A stretch of 64,000 nucleotides of DNA, taken from NCBI RefSeq assembly GCF_018362775.1, contig NZ_JAGYXY010000007.1:1-64000 (forward strand), given 5' to 3'. Under the pieces are notes generated by a model. That model was given only the letters and a program-made list of their open reading frames with translations, made no database searches and was not told the origin of the DNA. The DNA comes from Alistipes montrealensis (GTDB lineage Bacteria > Bacteroidota > Bacteroidia > Bacteroidales > Rikenellaceae). The position numbers and the translations under genes are program-made. How positions within the stretch are numbered: position 1 is the stretch's first letter; each line of letters opens with the position of its first letter. This document shows, in pieces, positions 25,182 through 33,875 of the stretch.

Positions 25182-28118
25182 TTATTGTTCCCGGATGGGG
25201 CGGACAGGCATCCCGGAGTAACGATTGGAGTCGATACGGGGATCGATCTGGTACGAACTGAACGAGAAGTTGCCGCTGGTGTCCGTACTTATCGCAGTGC
25301 CCGTCCAATAGCGGCCGCTGCCGGAGCCGAACACGCCCGAAGAGCCGCGGAAGCCCATCGCCGGGAAGTAAATCGTTCCGCCGGCGGGATCGTAAATGCC
25401 CCTGTCGGCCATTCTGTTGCAATAGAACACCCACCCGTTATTGGCGTCATAGTCGGCGGAAGAGGCGTACGGAGAATTGAACATGTATCCGTAAGCACTC
25501 TCCCCGCTTGTCATGCTGCCATAAGCGGTCGTTCCCGTAAAGGCGTTCACCGGCGGCAGGCAATACCCGACCGGCGACGGATCGTAGACTGTCTTGACGA
25601 CCGTATCGTTGTTGACATCCGTCGTCGTATTATCGGCGTTCCACAGGTTGAAATATTTCATGTCCATATAATCGTTCGTATTGAAGCAGTAGGGAGCTTT
25701 GATCCACTCGCTTATATCGCTTGAGTACAAATCGCTGCTGTTGAACGCATAACCGGGCTTGTCGCTGTCGGTATAGCAGCTCTTGTCGTCCGCGACGTAC
25801 GATCCGGCCTTGAATATTCCGGGAAGCATCGGATCCTTGCGGCCCCATTGGTAGTAGGTGTTGTTCCCCGGATCGACGACCGTAGCCGCCGGTTGGTCGA
25901 GTGTAAAGAGGGCGGTCTGCCCGGTTCCGGCCTGTGTAAGCCTTACCGACACGCGGCGGCTTTCATAAACGGTCGTCGGACCGTCGCACCAGCCCAGGTT
26001 GACGGGCATGAAGTCGTAGCCGACGGAATAGACAGTCGTCACGGTCCGCACATCGCTGTCGAGCACGTAATCCGTCACCCAGATATGCCAGCTCCACATG
26101 ATCAAGCCCGAAGCGTCGCGCACGGCGACGATGGCGTTGCCCTGCCGAATGGTCTCGCGGGGCACTTCGAACGAAATATTCTGCTTGTCGGCTGTCAGCG
26201 AGACGTTCTGTACCAGCCCCTCGGCATCCTGCCAGACAAGGCAGGCGTCGGCGGGCGTGCAGCCCGGATTGTCGTAGATATACGGTTCGCTGATCGCGTC
26301 GCCCAGGTGGTTGACAAACCCGGTCAGGACGTCCGTTCCGCTCTTCGTCGAGGTATAGGCCGCCGTGTTGGGATCTCCGTCCCTGAGGGCATTTCCGTAA
26401 ACCAGCGGAAGCGTATAGGTTCCCGAGGCATTGACCACGTAACAGTTGGCCGTATTGCGACTCCCCTTCGTCATCGAAAGGTCCAAATCGCTCTCCGGAG
26501 CAGCAGCCTGCAGGGCTTCCCGGGGCGCCGACGTGACGACTCCGGTTGCGGCCACGATCTGTGCGTCGAACGACGCCGGGGTCGTGCTGCCGGCATGCGT
26601 GTCGGTGAACTGTGTCAGCCATGCGGGTTTCGATGTCGTCCAGTTCTTGCCTTCGTCGATCGAAAACTCCGCCGTCCACGCTACCGGGACCTTTGTGCCG
26701 GCATCGTCGCCGAGGTCCACGTAACTCGATACCCGATAAGGCTTGGTGTCGCCCGTATAACCGAATTCGACGACCTTGTCGGCCACCTCCAGTACGGGGA
26801 TTCCGTCGACCTGAAGCAGTGCATTGCGGCGGATGTTGCCGGCTATGACCGTCATGTTGTATTGGGATCCGACGGGATAGGCGGCCGGACCCGTGACGGG
26901 AATCCCGGTTTTACCGTCGGTGATTTTGATGCCCAGCACTCCGTCGGCATCGGCGTCCGTCAGCGAATATCCTGCCGTAACGGCTGCATCGGAGAGCTTT
27001 GCATAGATCGAATCGGCCTTGCTCTGTACGGGAATGAGCGTTTCGCGGCCCGCACGGACGAAAACGACCGAGTCCACGATCAGCGACGATCCTTGGATAT
27101 TGCCGTTTACCGGCTCCTCGTCCCATTCGAGAATGTCCATTGCGACCGTGACGCTCTGCCGGTCGAGCGACACATCGATTTTGTAGACTTTGTTCGCCGT
27201 GATGTCCAGCGGCAGATTTTCGTCGTTGCCCGTATTGCCGCCGAGTGCTCCGCTGTTGATATAGACGGGCAGCGTATAGTCCTTGCCGTCGATGGCGATT
27301 GCCAGTTCCAGGCAGGCGGCTTTCGACGCTCCGGTACGCGGCAGGGTATAGAATGACGTTACGGCGGTGTATTCCGTCGTACTCGCGCCTACGGTTACGT
27401 TTCCGTGGGTGTTCTGGTAAATGACATCCGCGCCCGTGTTTTCGGTTGCCGGGGCGAAGGCGTGCGCCTTTTCGCGGCGATTTTTAAACGTCGTTTTTTT
27501 GACGATGACGGCAGCCCCTGCGAGGCCGGCTTTGCGACGCAGACTCAGGTCGATACGTGCATAACGGCGTTCCACAGGGATCGAAACCGTCGAAGTGGCG
27601 GTCGAGACGGTCGTACCCAGTTTGCCGCTCATCAGCATTCCGGCACTTCCTGCTGCGGGGAAATCCGTTGCAAAGGTGGTCGGATCGGTCATCAGCGCAT
27701 CCAGTTCCGCTTTCGAATAGGGATTGTAGGAGGCGAGGTCGATGGCCGTGCCGCTGCGCAGGATGCGCCCGGCATTGAGCAGTACATAGATATCTTTTTT
27801 GCCTACCGTGACACGCCATGTGCGGTTGAGCCTGTCGGAGCCGTCCGTGACCTCTCCCGAGGGAGTCAGCGGCACGCTGGTTTGGCCGGGATTCTCGAGT
27901 ACGCCGCTTTCATTGAAAATATAGACCCGTGCCGATTTGACCGCGACTTCGTTCGCCGAGGCATTCGGATCGGAACTGCCCGCATAGGTATCCAGCGAAA
28001 GCACCATGTCCACCGTCTTGTCGTCGCCTGCCGAAGCGTTGTCCTTGATGCAACCGCCCAGGCCTGCCGCCAGCAGGAACACAATGACCCATTTTCCGAA
28101 TATGTTATATTTTTTCAT
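25182..28118 (-). CDS. Large fimbrial tip/adhesin lipoprotein, paralogue (DUF4906/FISUMP-like)
   Basis: 978 residues with a lipobox, GLGGC. The N-terminal part is a fimbrillin-like beta-domain (KSARVYIFNESGVLE, KDIYVLLNAGRIL), and a central region carries Ig-like strands. The C-terminal half shares with the neighbouring protein the blocks RNTANCYVVNASGTYTLPLV (in part), NPGCTPADACLVWQD, RDASGLIMWSWHIWVTDY, QWGRKDPMLP and VRPIREQ. The C-terminal module was evidently duplicated while the N-termini diverged. It is likely an accessory or tip pilin exported as a lipoprotein. It follows the FimB-like anchor by 41 bases. Confidence 0.75.
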   Translation of the reverse strand: MKKYNIFGKWVIVFLLAAGLGGCIKDNASAGDDKTVDMVLSLDTYAGSSDPNASANEVAVKSARVYIFNESGVLENPGQTSVPLTPSGEVTDGSDRLNRTWRVTVGKKDIYVLLNAGRILRSGTAIDLASYNPYSKAELDALMTDPTTFATDFPAAGSAGMLMSGKLGTTVSTATSTVSIPVERRYARIDLSLRRKAGLAGAAVIVKKTTFKNRREKAHAFAPATENTGADVIYQNTHGNVTVGASTTEYTAVTSFYTLPRTGASKAACLELAIAIDGKDYTLPVYINSGALGGNTGNDENLPLDITANKVYKIDVSLDRQSVTVAMDILEWDEEPVNGNIQGSSLIVDSVVFVRAGRETLIPVQSKADSIYAKLSDAAVTAGYSLTDADADGVLGIKITDGKTGIPVTGPAAYPVGSQYNMTVIAGNIRRNALLQVDGIPVLEVADKVVEFGYTGDTKPYRVSSYVDLGDDAGTKVPVAWTAEFSIDEGKNWTTSKPAWLTQFTDTHAGSTTPASFDAQIVAATGVVTSAPREALQAAAPESDLDLSMTKGSRNTANCYVVNASGTYTLPLVYGNALRDGDPNTAAYTSTKSGTDVLTGFVNHLGDAISEPYIYDNPGCTPADACLVWQDAEGLVQNVSLTADKQNISFEVPRETIRQGNAIVAVRDASGLIMWSWHIWVTDYVLDSDVRTVTTVYSVGYDFMPVNLGWCDGPTTVYESRRVSVRLTQAGTGQTALFTLDQPAATVVDPGNNTYYQWGRKDPMLPGIFKAGSYVADDKSCYTDSDKPGYAFNSSDLYSSDISEWIKAPYCFNTNDYMDMKYFNLWNADNTTTDVNNDTVVKTVYDPSPVGYCLPPVNAFTGTTAYGSMTSGESAYGYMFNSPYASSADYDANNGWVFYCNRMADRGIYDPAGGTIYFPAMGFRGSSGVFGSGSGRYWTGTAISTDTSGNFSFSSYQIDPRIDSNRYSGMPVRPIREQ

Positions 28119-28159
28119 CGCTCAATTGCTCTTTATCGTTTTCCAATCGCACCGGCGCC

Positions 28160-29065
28160 CTAAATTTCGGGCTCTGTCCCGATGGCGCTCCAGTCGGGAA
28201 TCGTAATGGATATGCCCAGGTCGGTGAACTCGATCAGCATGCGTACCGCCGCTTCGTGTTTGTCGTCGACGGAGATGCCGTTGTCGGCCATGTATTGCCG
28301 CAGGTCGATCGTTGCTTTGACCGTGTTGTCGGGTTCGCGTACGGTGACCGTCACCGGATTGTCGTCGTCGAAACGCAATACCTGGAAGACCGAGGTCATG
28401 ACCTTCCGTTGGGTATTCCACGCCACGGTGGGATGGTAGGTCGTGCCGAAAGGCTGCACGGCGTTCATCTGCATGTCGTACTGGGGCATCAGATTCCCGA
28501 TTTCAAGAACCGGCCATGTCGCAGGGTCGGCAGATTGCCCGAAGTTCTTCACATGAATTTCCATGTCGATGTGTGCGCCCCGGAAGGGAATGTCGCCCGT
28601 CACTTTGTCCGGCATTTTGTCGGCTGCCGGAACCGTTATGTTATAATCCCCGTGGTAAAGGTGATCGTTCGTGGGGATTTTGGTTTGTGCGCCGTATGCA
28701 GGCGCATGGATGCGGCCCTGGGAAAGGGAACTGGAAAGTATCTCCGTGTCGCCGAAGGCATTGCCCCAGCAGACGATCCTGTAATCGCCTGCAGGCAGGT
28801 AAAGCTGCGTCCCCTGAAATCGGTTCAGATCGGCTTTTGCAATGGTTTTCTGCAGGATTTGCTGTCCGTCCGTCCTGTCGAAAACGAAAAGCGTCACTCC
28901 GTCGATCGCCCGGGAGAACATCGCCGGATCCTGGCTGTCGCCGGAATAGCTGAACGTAAGTTCCGTGTTGAACGGGGGCGGACAGTCGCTCATATCCTCG
29001 TTAATACAGCCTGCGGACAGGAAGAACGCGGCTGCGGCAAAAAGGGTTTTCGACAAAATTTTCAT
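28160..29065 (-). CDS. FimB/Mfa2-family fimbrial anchor lipoprotein
   Basis: 301 residues with lipobox LSAGC, followed by the family hallmark CINEDMSDCPPPFNTELTF. The next conserved strand is GVTLFVFDRTDGQQI, and YLPAGDYRIVCWGN matches the first transthyretin-like domain of FimB/Mfa2 proteins. These anchor the major pilus to the outer membrane and limit its length. The C-terminus ends in TIPDWSAIGTEPEI, similar to the tail of the fimbrillins next to it. It comes directly after the four fimbrillin genes and before the two tip proteins, the usual gene order of type V pilus operons. Confidence 0.85.
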   Translation of the reverse strand: MKILSKTLFAAAAFFLSAGCINEDMSDCPPPFNTELTFSYSGDSQDPAMFSRAIDGVTLFVFDRTDGQQILQKTIAKADLNRFQGTQLYLPAGDYRIVCWGNAFGDTEILSSSLSQGRIHAPAYGAQTKIPTNDHLYHGDYNITVPAADKMPDKVTGDIPFRGAHIDMEIHVKNFGQSADPATWPVLEIGNLMPQYDMQMNAVQPFGTTYHPTVAWNTQRKVMTSVFQVLRFDDDNPVTVTVREPDNTVKATIDLRQYMADNGISVDDKHEAAVRMLIEFTDLGISITIPDWSAIGTEPEI

Positions 29066-29088
29066 GGATAACGTTTTTGGGGTAAAAA

Positions 29089-29117
29089 CCGGAGGGGAAG
29101 ACGAGCCTCCCCTCCGG
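29089..29117 (-). repeat. Fimbrial intergenic hairpin 1
   Basis: CCGGAGGGGA (29089-29098) pairs with TCCCCTCCGG (29108-29117), in the 68-base gap between fimbrillin 1 and the FimB-like gene. On the transcribed strand the hairpin is followed by TTTTTA, so it could act as a partial terminator that lowers expression of the downstream anchor and tip genes. Confidence 0.6.
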
Positions 29118-29133
29118 GATGATTCGATAAAAC

Positions 29134-30267
29134 TTAAATTTCGGGGGTTACGTTCGATGCGGTCCAGTCGGCGACCGTGATGGCCACGATCAGGTCCATC
29201 TTGTCCTTCTCGGGCTTGTCGGTGATCTTATCGGGCGTGATTTCGATACCGCCGTTTTCCAGTCCCATTTTGTAGATCTTGTGGGGCGCGGTAGATGAGA
29301 GCAGCGTGCCGCTTTCGCGGAAGCCTTTTACCGTGATGTACTTTCCGGTAAAGGGAGTCGGGTTATCCGCGTCGCCCGTGCCGTCGGAGAGTTTATAACC
29401 GGCTGAAACCGTACCGCTCACCTTGTAAATGATATGTGGAACCACGTAGCCGCTGAAAACCTGATAAGCATAAGCTTTCGTGCCGGATACGGAGGTCACG
29501 GCCGCATTGTAGGCGTCGGTCGCCCATGCGGGGGTGAACGTTGCGGGCCAGGTGATTTCGTTGTAGTTCTGGAGGGTGCTATTGTAGATGCCGCCGTTGA
29601 AGTTCAGGAAATTGTTGACGTAAACGGCCTCGACGGTCAGCGCATCCAGTCCCGTCCCTTTTTTCACGGTTCCTATCTCAAAGCGGGATACTATCGAGCT
29701 GAGTTCCACGGCGGCCTTCTTCAGCGTGTGTCCGTCATCAGCCGTTTCCGTTGTGAAGACGGACTGGTCGCCAGCGAGCATCACCTGCTGCACGGAGTTG
29801 TAAGTGCCGGCCGCATTGCCTTTGGCATCCTCGGTCGCAAGGGTTTTGGCAGTCTGGTTCTGGTCTGCCACGCTGCTTTTCATCATCGCGGCCGTGAGCT
29901 CGCTGACCGGAACGGTTCCTGTCGGCAGGACGACGCTTCCCGAATTCACGACAACGAGTACCTGCGCGGGTTCCGTTATTTGCTCGAAACGCTTCTGCCG
30001 GGCCTTGATTTCGGCGTCGGTCCAGGCGTAGTACGTCACATTGCCGCCGGCATCCGCCAGATAAACCGCAACGTTGTTGTAGAACGGTGTGATCTGGCCC
30101 GCGGCCTGCGGGTCTTCGACCGCGTAGGTTTCCAAAGCACCCGGAAGGGATACTTCGAAATTCGTTTTTGCGGCGGGAGCCGGAGCTCCCGAATCAGCGT
30201 CCTTGTTGCAGGCCGCCAGCAGTGCCAGAGCGGTCAGAGCGCAAAGGCTTTTCGTCAATTTTTTCAT
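29134..30267 (-). CDS. FimA/Mfa1-like fimbrillin, paralogue 1
   Basis: 377 residues with lipobox ALLAAC. Shared blocks with its three neighbours are SGAPAPAAKTNFEVSLPG, YAVEDPQAAGQITP, AEIKARQKRFEQI, HIIYKVSGTVSAGYKL, NPTPFTGKYITVKGF and a C-terminus ending NVTPEI. The middle of the protein, around residues 100-260, varies. These proteins are exported as lipoproteins and polymerise into the type V pilus shaft by donor-strand exchange after N-terminal proteolysis. It is the last copy in the array and the most diverged in the first third (PFYNNVAVYLADAGG). Confidence 0.82.
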   Translation of the reverse strand: MKKLTKSLCALTALALLAACNKDADSGAPAPAAKTNFEVSLPGALETYAVEDPQAAGQITPFYNNVAVYLADAGGNVTYYAWTDAEIKARQKRFEQITEPAQVLVVVNSGSVVLPTGTVPVSELTAAMMKSSVADQNQTAKTLATEDAKGNAAGTYNSVQQVMLAGDQSVFTTETADDGHTLKKAAVELSSIVSRFEIGTVKKGTGLDALTVEAVYVNNFLNFNGGIYNSTLQNYNEITWPATFTPAWATDAYNAAVTSVSGTKAYAYQVFSGYVVPHIIYKVSGTVSAGYKLSDGTGDADNPTPFTGKYITVKGFRESGTLLSSTAPHKIYKMGLENGGIEITPDKITDKPEKDKMDLIVAITVADWTASNVTPEI

Positions 30268-30289
30268 GTGTTGCTTCTTGGGGTAAAGA

Positions 30290-30309
30290 CCGGAGGGAAG
30301 CCCCTCCGG
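30290..30309 (-). repeat. Fimbrial intergenic hairpin 2
   Basis: CCGGAGGG (30290-30297) pairs with CCCTCCGG (30302-30309), in the gap between fimbrillins 2 and 1. It has the same CCGGAGGG core as hairpins 1 and 3. Confidence 0.55.
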
Positions 30310-30324
30310 ATAATTCGGTAAAAC

Positions 30325-31449
30325 TTAAAATTCAGGAGTGACGTTGGAAACCGTCCAGTCAGCGACCGTGACGGCCACGATCAGGTCGATCTTCGTCTTC
30401 TCGGGATTGTCGGTGATCTTGTCGGGTGTGATCTCGATACCGCCGTTCTCCAGACCCATTTTATAAATCGTGTGGTTATAGATTCTACGGAGAGGGATGC
30501 CGTTTTCCATCAAGCCCTTTACCGTGATGTACTTGTCCGTGAAGGGAGTCGGATTATCCGCATCTCCCGTGCCGTCGGCGAGTTTGTAACCGGCCGAAAC
30601 CGTACCGCTGACCTTGTAGATGATATGGGGAATGAGAGCGCTGGTAAAGGCTTGGTAAGCATAGGCTTTCGTTCCGGCTACGGAGGTCACGGACGCATTG
30701 TAGGCGTCGGTCGCCCACGAGGGAGAGTAGGTCGCGGGCCAGGTAGTTTCGGTAAAACACTGTTCGGAAGATCTGGCGTAATCGTTGTTGAAATTGTTGA
30801 TATAAACAGCTTCGACCGTCAGCGCATCCAGACCCGTACCGGCCTTTACAGTGCCGGCCTCAATGCGCGCCACCAATGATTCGAGTTCCACGGCGGCCTT
30901 CTTCAGGGTGTGGCCGTCGTCGGAAGTCTCGGTCGTGAAGGTCGTCTGCTGGCCCATGAGGGTCACCTGCTGCACGGAGAGGTAATCTCCGGCGGCATTG
31001 CCTTTGGAATCGGCAACGGCAAGGGTTTTAACCGGCTTGTTCTGATCGGCGACAGCCAGCCTCTGTACGAACCCATTGAGTTCAACGAGCGAAATCGGCC
31101 CCGTCGGCAGCGTGATGCTTCCCGAGTTTACAAAGACTCCGACCAAAGTCGGCTCGACGATCTGCTCGAAACGTTTCTGTCGGGCCTTGATTTCGGCATC
31201 CGTCCAGGCATAGCCCACTGCATTTTCACCGGCATCGACCAGATAAACGACCACATTGTCGTAATAGGGCGTGATCTGGCCTGCGGCCTGCGGATCTTCG
31301 ACCGCGTAGGTTTCCAAAGCACCCGGAAGGGATACTTCGAAATTCGTTTTTGCGGCGGGAGCCGGAGCTCCCGAATCGGCGTCCTTGTTGCAGGCCGCCA
31401 CCAGTGCCAGAGCGGTCAGGGCACAAAGGGTTTTCGATAATTTTTTCAT
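30325..31449 (-). CDS. FimA/Mfa1-like fimbrillin, paralogue 2
   Basis: 374 residues with lipobox LVAAC. The segment encoding SGAPAPAAKTNFEVSLPG through YAVED is identical to paralogue 1 over 83 bases (31295-31377 versus 30113-30195), showing recent duplication or gene conversion. Variable regions include NNFNNDYARSSEQCFTETT and GLMENGIPLRRIYNHTIYKM. It is a predicted type V pilus shaft subunit, or an alternative shaft antigen. An intergenic hairpin lies on both sides. Confidence 0.82.
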   Translation of the reverse strand: MKKLSKTLCALTALALVAACNKDADSGAPAPAAKTNFEVSLPGALETYAVEDPQAAGQITPYYDNVVVYLVDAGENAVGYAWTDAEIKARQKRFEQIVEPTLVGVFVNSGSITLPTGPISLVELNGFVQRLAVADQNKPVKTLAVADSKGNAAGDYLSVQQVTLMGQQTTFTTETSDDGHTLKKAAVELESLVARIEAGTVKAGTGLDALTVEAVYINNFNNDYARSSEQCFTETTWPATYSPSWATDAYNASVTSVAGTKAYAYQAFTSALIPHIIYKVSGTVSAGYKLADGTGDADNPTPFTDKYITVKGLMENGIPLRRIYNHTIYKMGLENGGIEITPDKITDNPEKTKIDLIVAVTVADWTVSNVTPEF

Positions 31450-31470
31450 GTGTAACTTTTTTGGAGTAAA

Positions 31471-31499
31471 TCCGGAGGGGAAGGAATACCCCCTCCGGA
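31471..31499 (-). repeat. Fimbrial intergenic hairpin 3
   Basis: TCCGGAGGGG (31471-31480) pairs with CCCCTCCGGA (31490-31499), between fimbrillins 3 and 2. No U-tract follows on the transcribed strand. Confidence 0.55.
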
Positions 31500-31513
31500 C
31501 AATTCAGCAAAAC

Positions 31514-32638
31514 TTAAATTTCTGGGGTGACGTTGGCTACCGACCAATTGGCCACCGTGATGGCTACGATCAGGTCGATCTTCGTTTTTTCGGGATTGTC
31601 GGTGATCTTGTCGGGTGTGATTTCGATACCGCCGTTTTCCAGCCCCATCTTGTAAATCTTATGGCCGTCGGCGTGCGAAATCAGTGAACCGTTTTCACGA
31701 TAGCCCTTCACGGTGATATATTTCCCGGTAAAGGGGGTCGGGGTGTCCGCGTCGCCCGTACCGTCGGCGAGTTTGTAACCGGCTGAAACCGTACCACTCA
31801 CCTTGTAGATGATGTGGGGAATCATAATACCCGCAAACACCTGGTAAGCATAGGCTTTCGTTCCCGCAACGGAGGTTACGGCCGCGTTGTAGGCGTCGGT
31901 CGCCCACGAGGGAGAGTAGGTCGCGGGCCAGGTCGCTTCTGTGAAACTCTGGACGGAAGATTTGCCGTAATCGTTGATGAAATTGTTGATATAAACAGCT
32001 TCGACGGTCAGCGCATCCAGACCCGTGCCGGGTTTTACAGTGCCGACTTCAAAGCGACCCGTCAACGATTCGAGTTCCACGGCGGCCTTCTTCAGGGTGT
32101 GGCCGTCGTCGGAAGTCTCGGTCGTAAAGGTCGACTGTTCGCCCAAGAGCGTTACCTGTTGCACGGAGAGGTAATCCCCGGCGGCATTGCCCTTGGCGTC
32201 CTCGGCCGCAAGGGTTTTAACCGGCTTGTTCTGATCGGCGACCGCCAACGTTTGCATGATCACGTTGAGGTCAGCGAGCGAGATCGGCCCCGTCGGCAGC
32301 GTGATGCTTCCCGAATTGACAAAGACTCCGACTACGGCCGGCTCCACGATCTGCTCGAAACGCTTCTGCCGGGCCTTGATTTCGGCGTCGGTCCAGGCAT
32401 AGCCCACTGCATTTTCACCTGCGTCGACCAGATAAACGGTCACATTGTCGTAGTAGGGCGTGATCTGGCCCGCGGCCTGCGGATCTTCGACCGCGTAGGT
32501 TTCCAAAGCACCCGGAAGGGATACTTCGAAATTCGTTTTCGCGGCGGGAGCCGGAGCGCCCGAGTCGGCCTCCTTGTTACAGGCTGCCAGCAGTGCCAGA
32601 GCGGTCAGAGCGCAAAGGCTTTTCGTCAATTTTTTCAT
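31514..32638 (-). CDS. FimA/Mfa1-like fimbrillin, paralogue 3
   Basis: 374 residues from ATG 32636-32638, with lipobox ALLAAC. The open frame continues upstream through the G-tract, but the signal peptide fixes the start here. The signal peptide (KKLTKSLCALTALALLAAC) is identical to that of paralogue 1, while the body is closest to paralogue 2 (YYDNVTVYLVDAGENAVGYA), so the copy looks mosaic. The variable region includes NDYGKSSVQSFTEATW. The 5' leader of this gene carries an 11-G homopolymer in an intergenic hairpin, so expression could vary by slippage. Predicted exported pilus subunit. Confidence 0.82.
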   Translation of the reverse strand: MKKLTKSLCALTALALLAACNKEADSGAPAPAAKTNFEVSLPGALETYAVEDPQAAGQITPYYDNVTVYLVDAGENAVGYAWTDAEIKARQKRFEQIVEPAVVGVFVNSGSITLPTGPISLADLNVIMQTLAVADQNKPVKTLAAEDAKGNAAGDYLSVQQVTLLGEQSTFTTETSDDGHTLKKAAVELESLTGRFEVGTVKPGTGLDALTVEAVYINNFINDYGKSSVQSFTEATWPATYSPSWATDAYNAAVTSVAGTKAYAYQVFAGIMIPHIIYKVSGTVSAGYKLADGTGDADTPTPFTGKYITVKGYRENGSLISHADGHKIYKMGLENGGIEITPDKITDNPEKTKIDLIVAITVANWSVANVTPEI

Positions 32639-32657
32639 AAATTGTTCAATAAAAACC

Positions 32658-32685
32658 GGGGGGGGGGGAGGGGAAAGCCCCTCCC
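32658..32685 (-). repeat. Homopolymer G11 embedded in fimbrial intergenic hairpin 4
   Basis: Eleven G at 32658-32668 are followed by A and GGGG. GGGAGGGG (32666-32673) pairs with CCCCTCCC (32678-32685). The three sibling gaps have CCGGAGGGG at the same place, so the long run is special to this gap. It lies 20 bases upstream of the fimbrillin 3 start and downstream of fimbrillin 4. Tract length would change the hairpin and the leader. Confidence 0.75.
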
Positions 32686-32705
32686 TCGGGGCTATTTGAT
32701 AAAAA

Positions 32706-33827
32706 TTAGAATTCGGGAGTAACGTTGGATACCGTCCAGTCGGCAACCGTGATGGCCACGATCAGGTCCATTTTGTTCTTCTCGGGCTTGTCGGTGATCT
32801 TGTCGGGAGTGATCTCGATACCGCCGTTCTCCAGGCCCATCTTATAGATCTTGTGCGGTGCGATAGAATTGAGAGTGACACCGCCCTCTTTGAAGCCTTT
32901 TACCGTGATGTATTTGTCGGTGAAAGGGGTCGGGTTATCCGCATCTCCCGTACCGTCGGCGAGTTTGTAACCGGCTGAAACCGTACCGCTGACCTTGTAG
33001 ATAATGTGGGGAATCAGGGCGCTCGCAAATATCTGGTAAGCATATGCCTTCGTTCCGGTCGAGGAGGTTACGGCCGCGTTGTAGGCGTCGGTCGCCCACG
33101 AGGGAGCATAGGTCGACGGCCAGGAGGCTTCGGTATAGGCCGTGTTGGTGGAACCGCCGCTGTAATTGTGGAAATTATTGATGTAGACGGCTTCGACGGT
33201 CAGCGCATCCAGACCCGTGCCCGGCTTTACGGTTCCCACTTCGAAACGAGCTGCCGGCGATTGGAGCTCCACGGCGGCTTTTTTCAGCGTATGGCCGTCA
33301 TCGGAAGTTTCGGTCGTGAAAGTCGTCTGCTCGCCGCTGAGGATCACCTGCTGTATGGGAAGGTAATCTCCTGCGGCATTACCTTTGGCATCCTCGCTAG
33401 CAAGGGTTTTGGTCGGCTTGTTCTGATCGGCTACGGCCAGCATTTCCAAAATCGCACCGAGGTCTGTCATCGAAATCGGTCCCGTCGGCAGCGTCACGCT
33501 GCCCGAATTGACAACGACTCCGACCAAAGCCGGCTCGACGATCTGCTCGAAACGCTTCTGCCGGGCCTTGATTTCGGCATCGGTCCAGGCATAGCCCACT
33601 GCATTATTACCGGCATCGACCAGATAAACGGTCACATTGTCGTAGTAGGGCGTGATCTGGCCCGCAGCCTGCGGGTCTTCGACTGCATACGTCTCCAGGT
33701 CGCCCGGGAGGGATACTGCGAAGTTGGTCTTCGCGGCGGGGGCCGGAGCGCCCGAATCGGCTTCTTTGCTGCATGCAGCAAGGGCCATCGCCGCCAATGC
33801 AGCGGCAAAAACAGTTTTCATCTTCAT
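32706..33827 (-). CDS. FimA/Mfa1-like fimbrillin, paralogue 4 (first in array)
   Basis: 373 residues. The signal peptide differs from the other three copies (MKMKTVFAAALAAMALAAC), but the mature part carries the same blocks SGAPAPAAKTNFAVSLPG, YAVEDPQAAGQITP and HIIYKVSGTVSAGYKL, and ends NVTPEF. The variable region reads NYSGGSTNTAYTEASW. As first fimbrillin after the DUF3868 gene (48-base gap) it may be the most highly expressed shaft subunit. Exported as a lipoprotein and assembled outside the outer membrane in the type V pilus model. Confidence 0.82.
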   Translation of the reverse strand: MKMKTVFAAALAAMALAACSKEADSGAPAPAAKTNFAVSLPGDLETYAVEDPQAAGQITPYYDNVTVYLVDAGNNAVGYAWTDAEIKARQKRFEQIVEPALVGVVVNSGSVTLPTGPISMTDLGAILEMLAVADQNKPTKTLASEDAKGNAAGDYLPIQQVILSGEQTTFTTETSDDGHTLKKAAVELQSPAARFEVGTVKPGTGLDALTVEAVYINNFHNYSGGSTNTAYTEASWPSTYAPSWATDAYNAAVTSSTGTKAYAYQIFASALIPHIIYKVSGTVSAGYKLADGTGDADNPTPFTDKYITVKGFKEGGVTLNSIAPHKIYKMGLENGGIEITPDKITDKPEKNKMDLIVAITVADWTVSNVTPEF

Positions 33828-33875
33828 AATACTGAATTGTTTAATAATTAATAAGGCGTCTGATATTTGATTTTT

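Noticed and set aside
29089..32685. Regularly spaced repeats that might suggest a CRISPR array or mobile element
   Set aside because: The spacing is that of whole fimbrillin genes (about 1.2 kb); the repeats are gene paralogues and intergenic hairpins, with no transposase or cas-like gene nearby.
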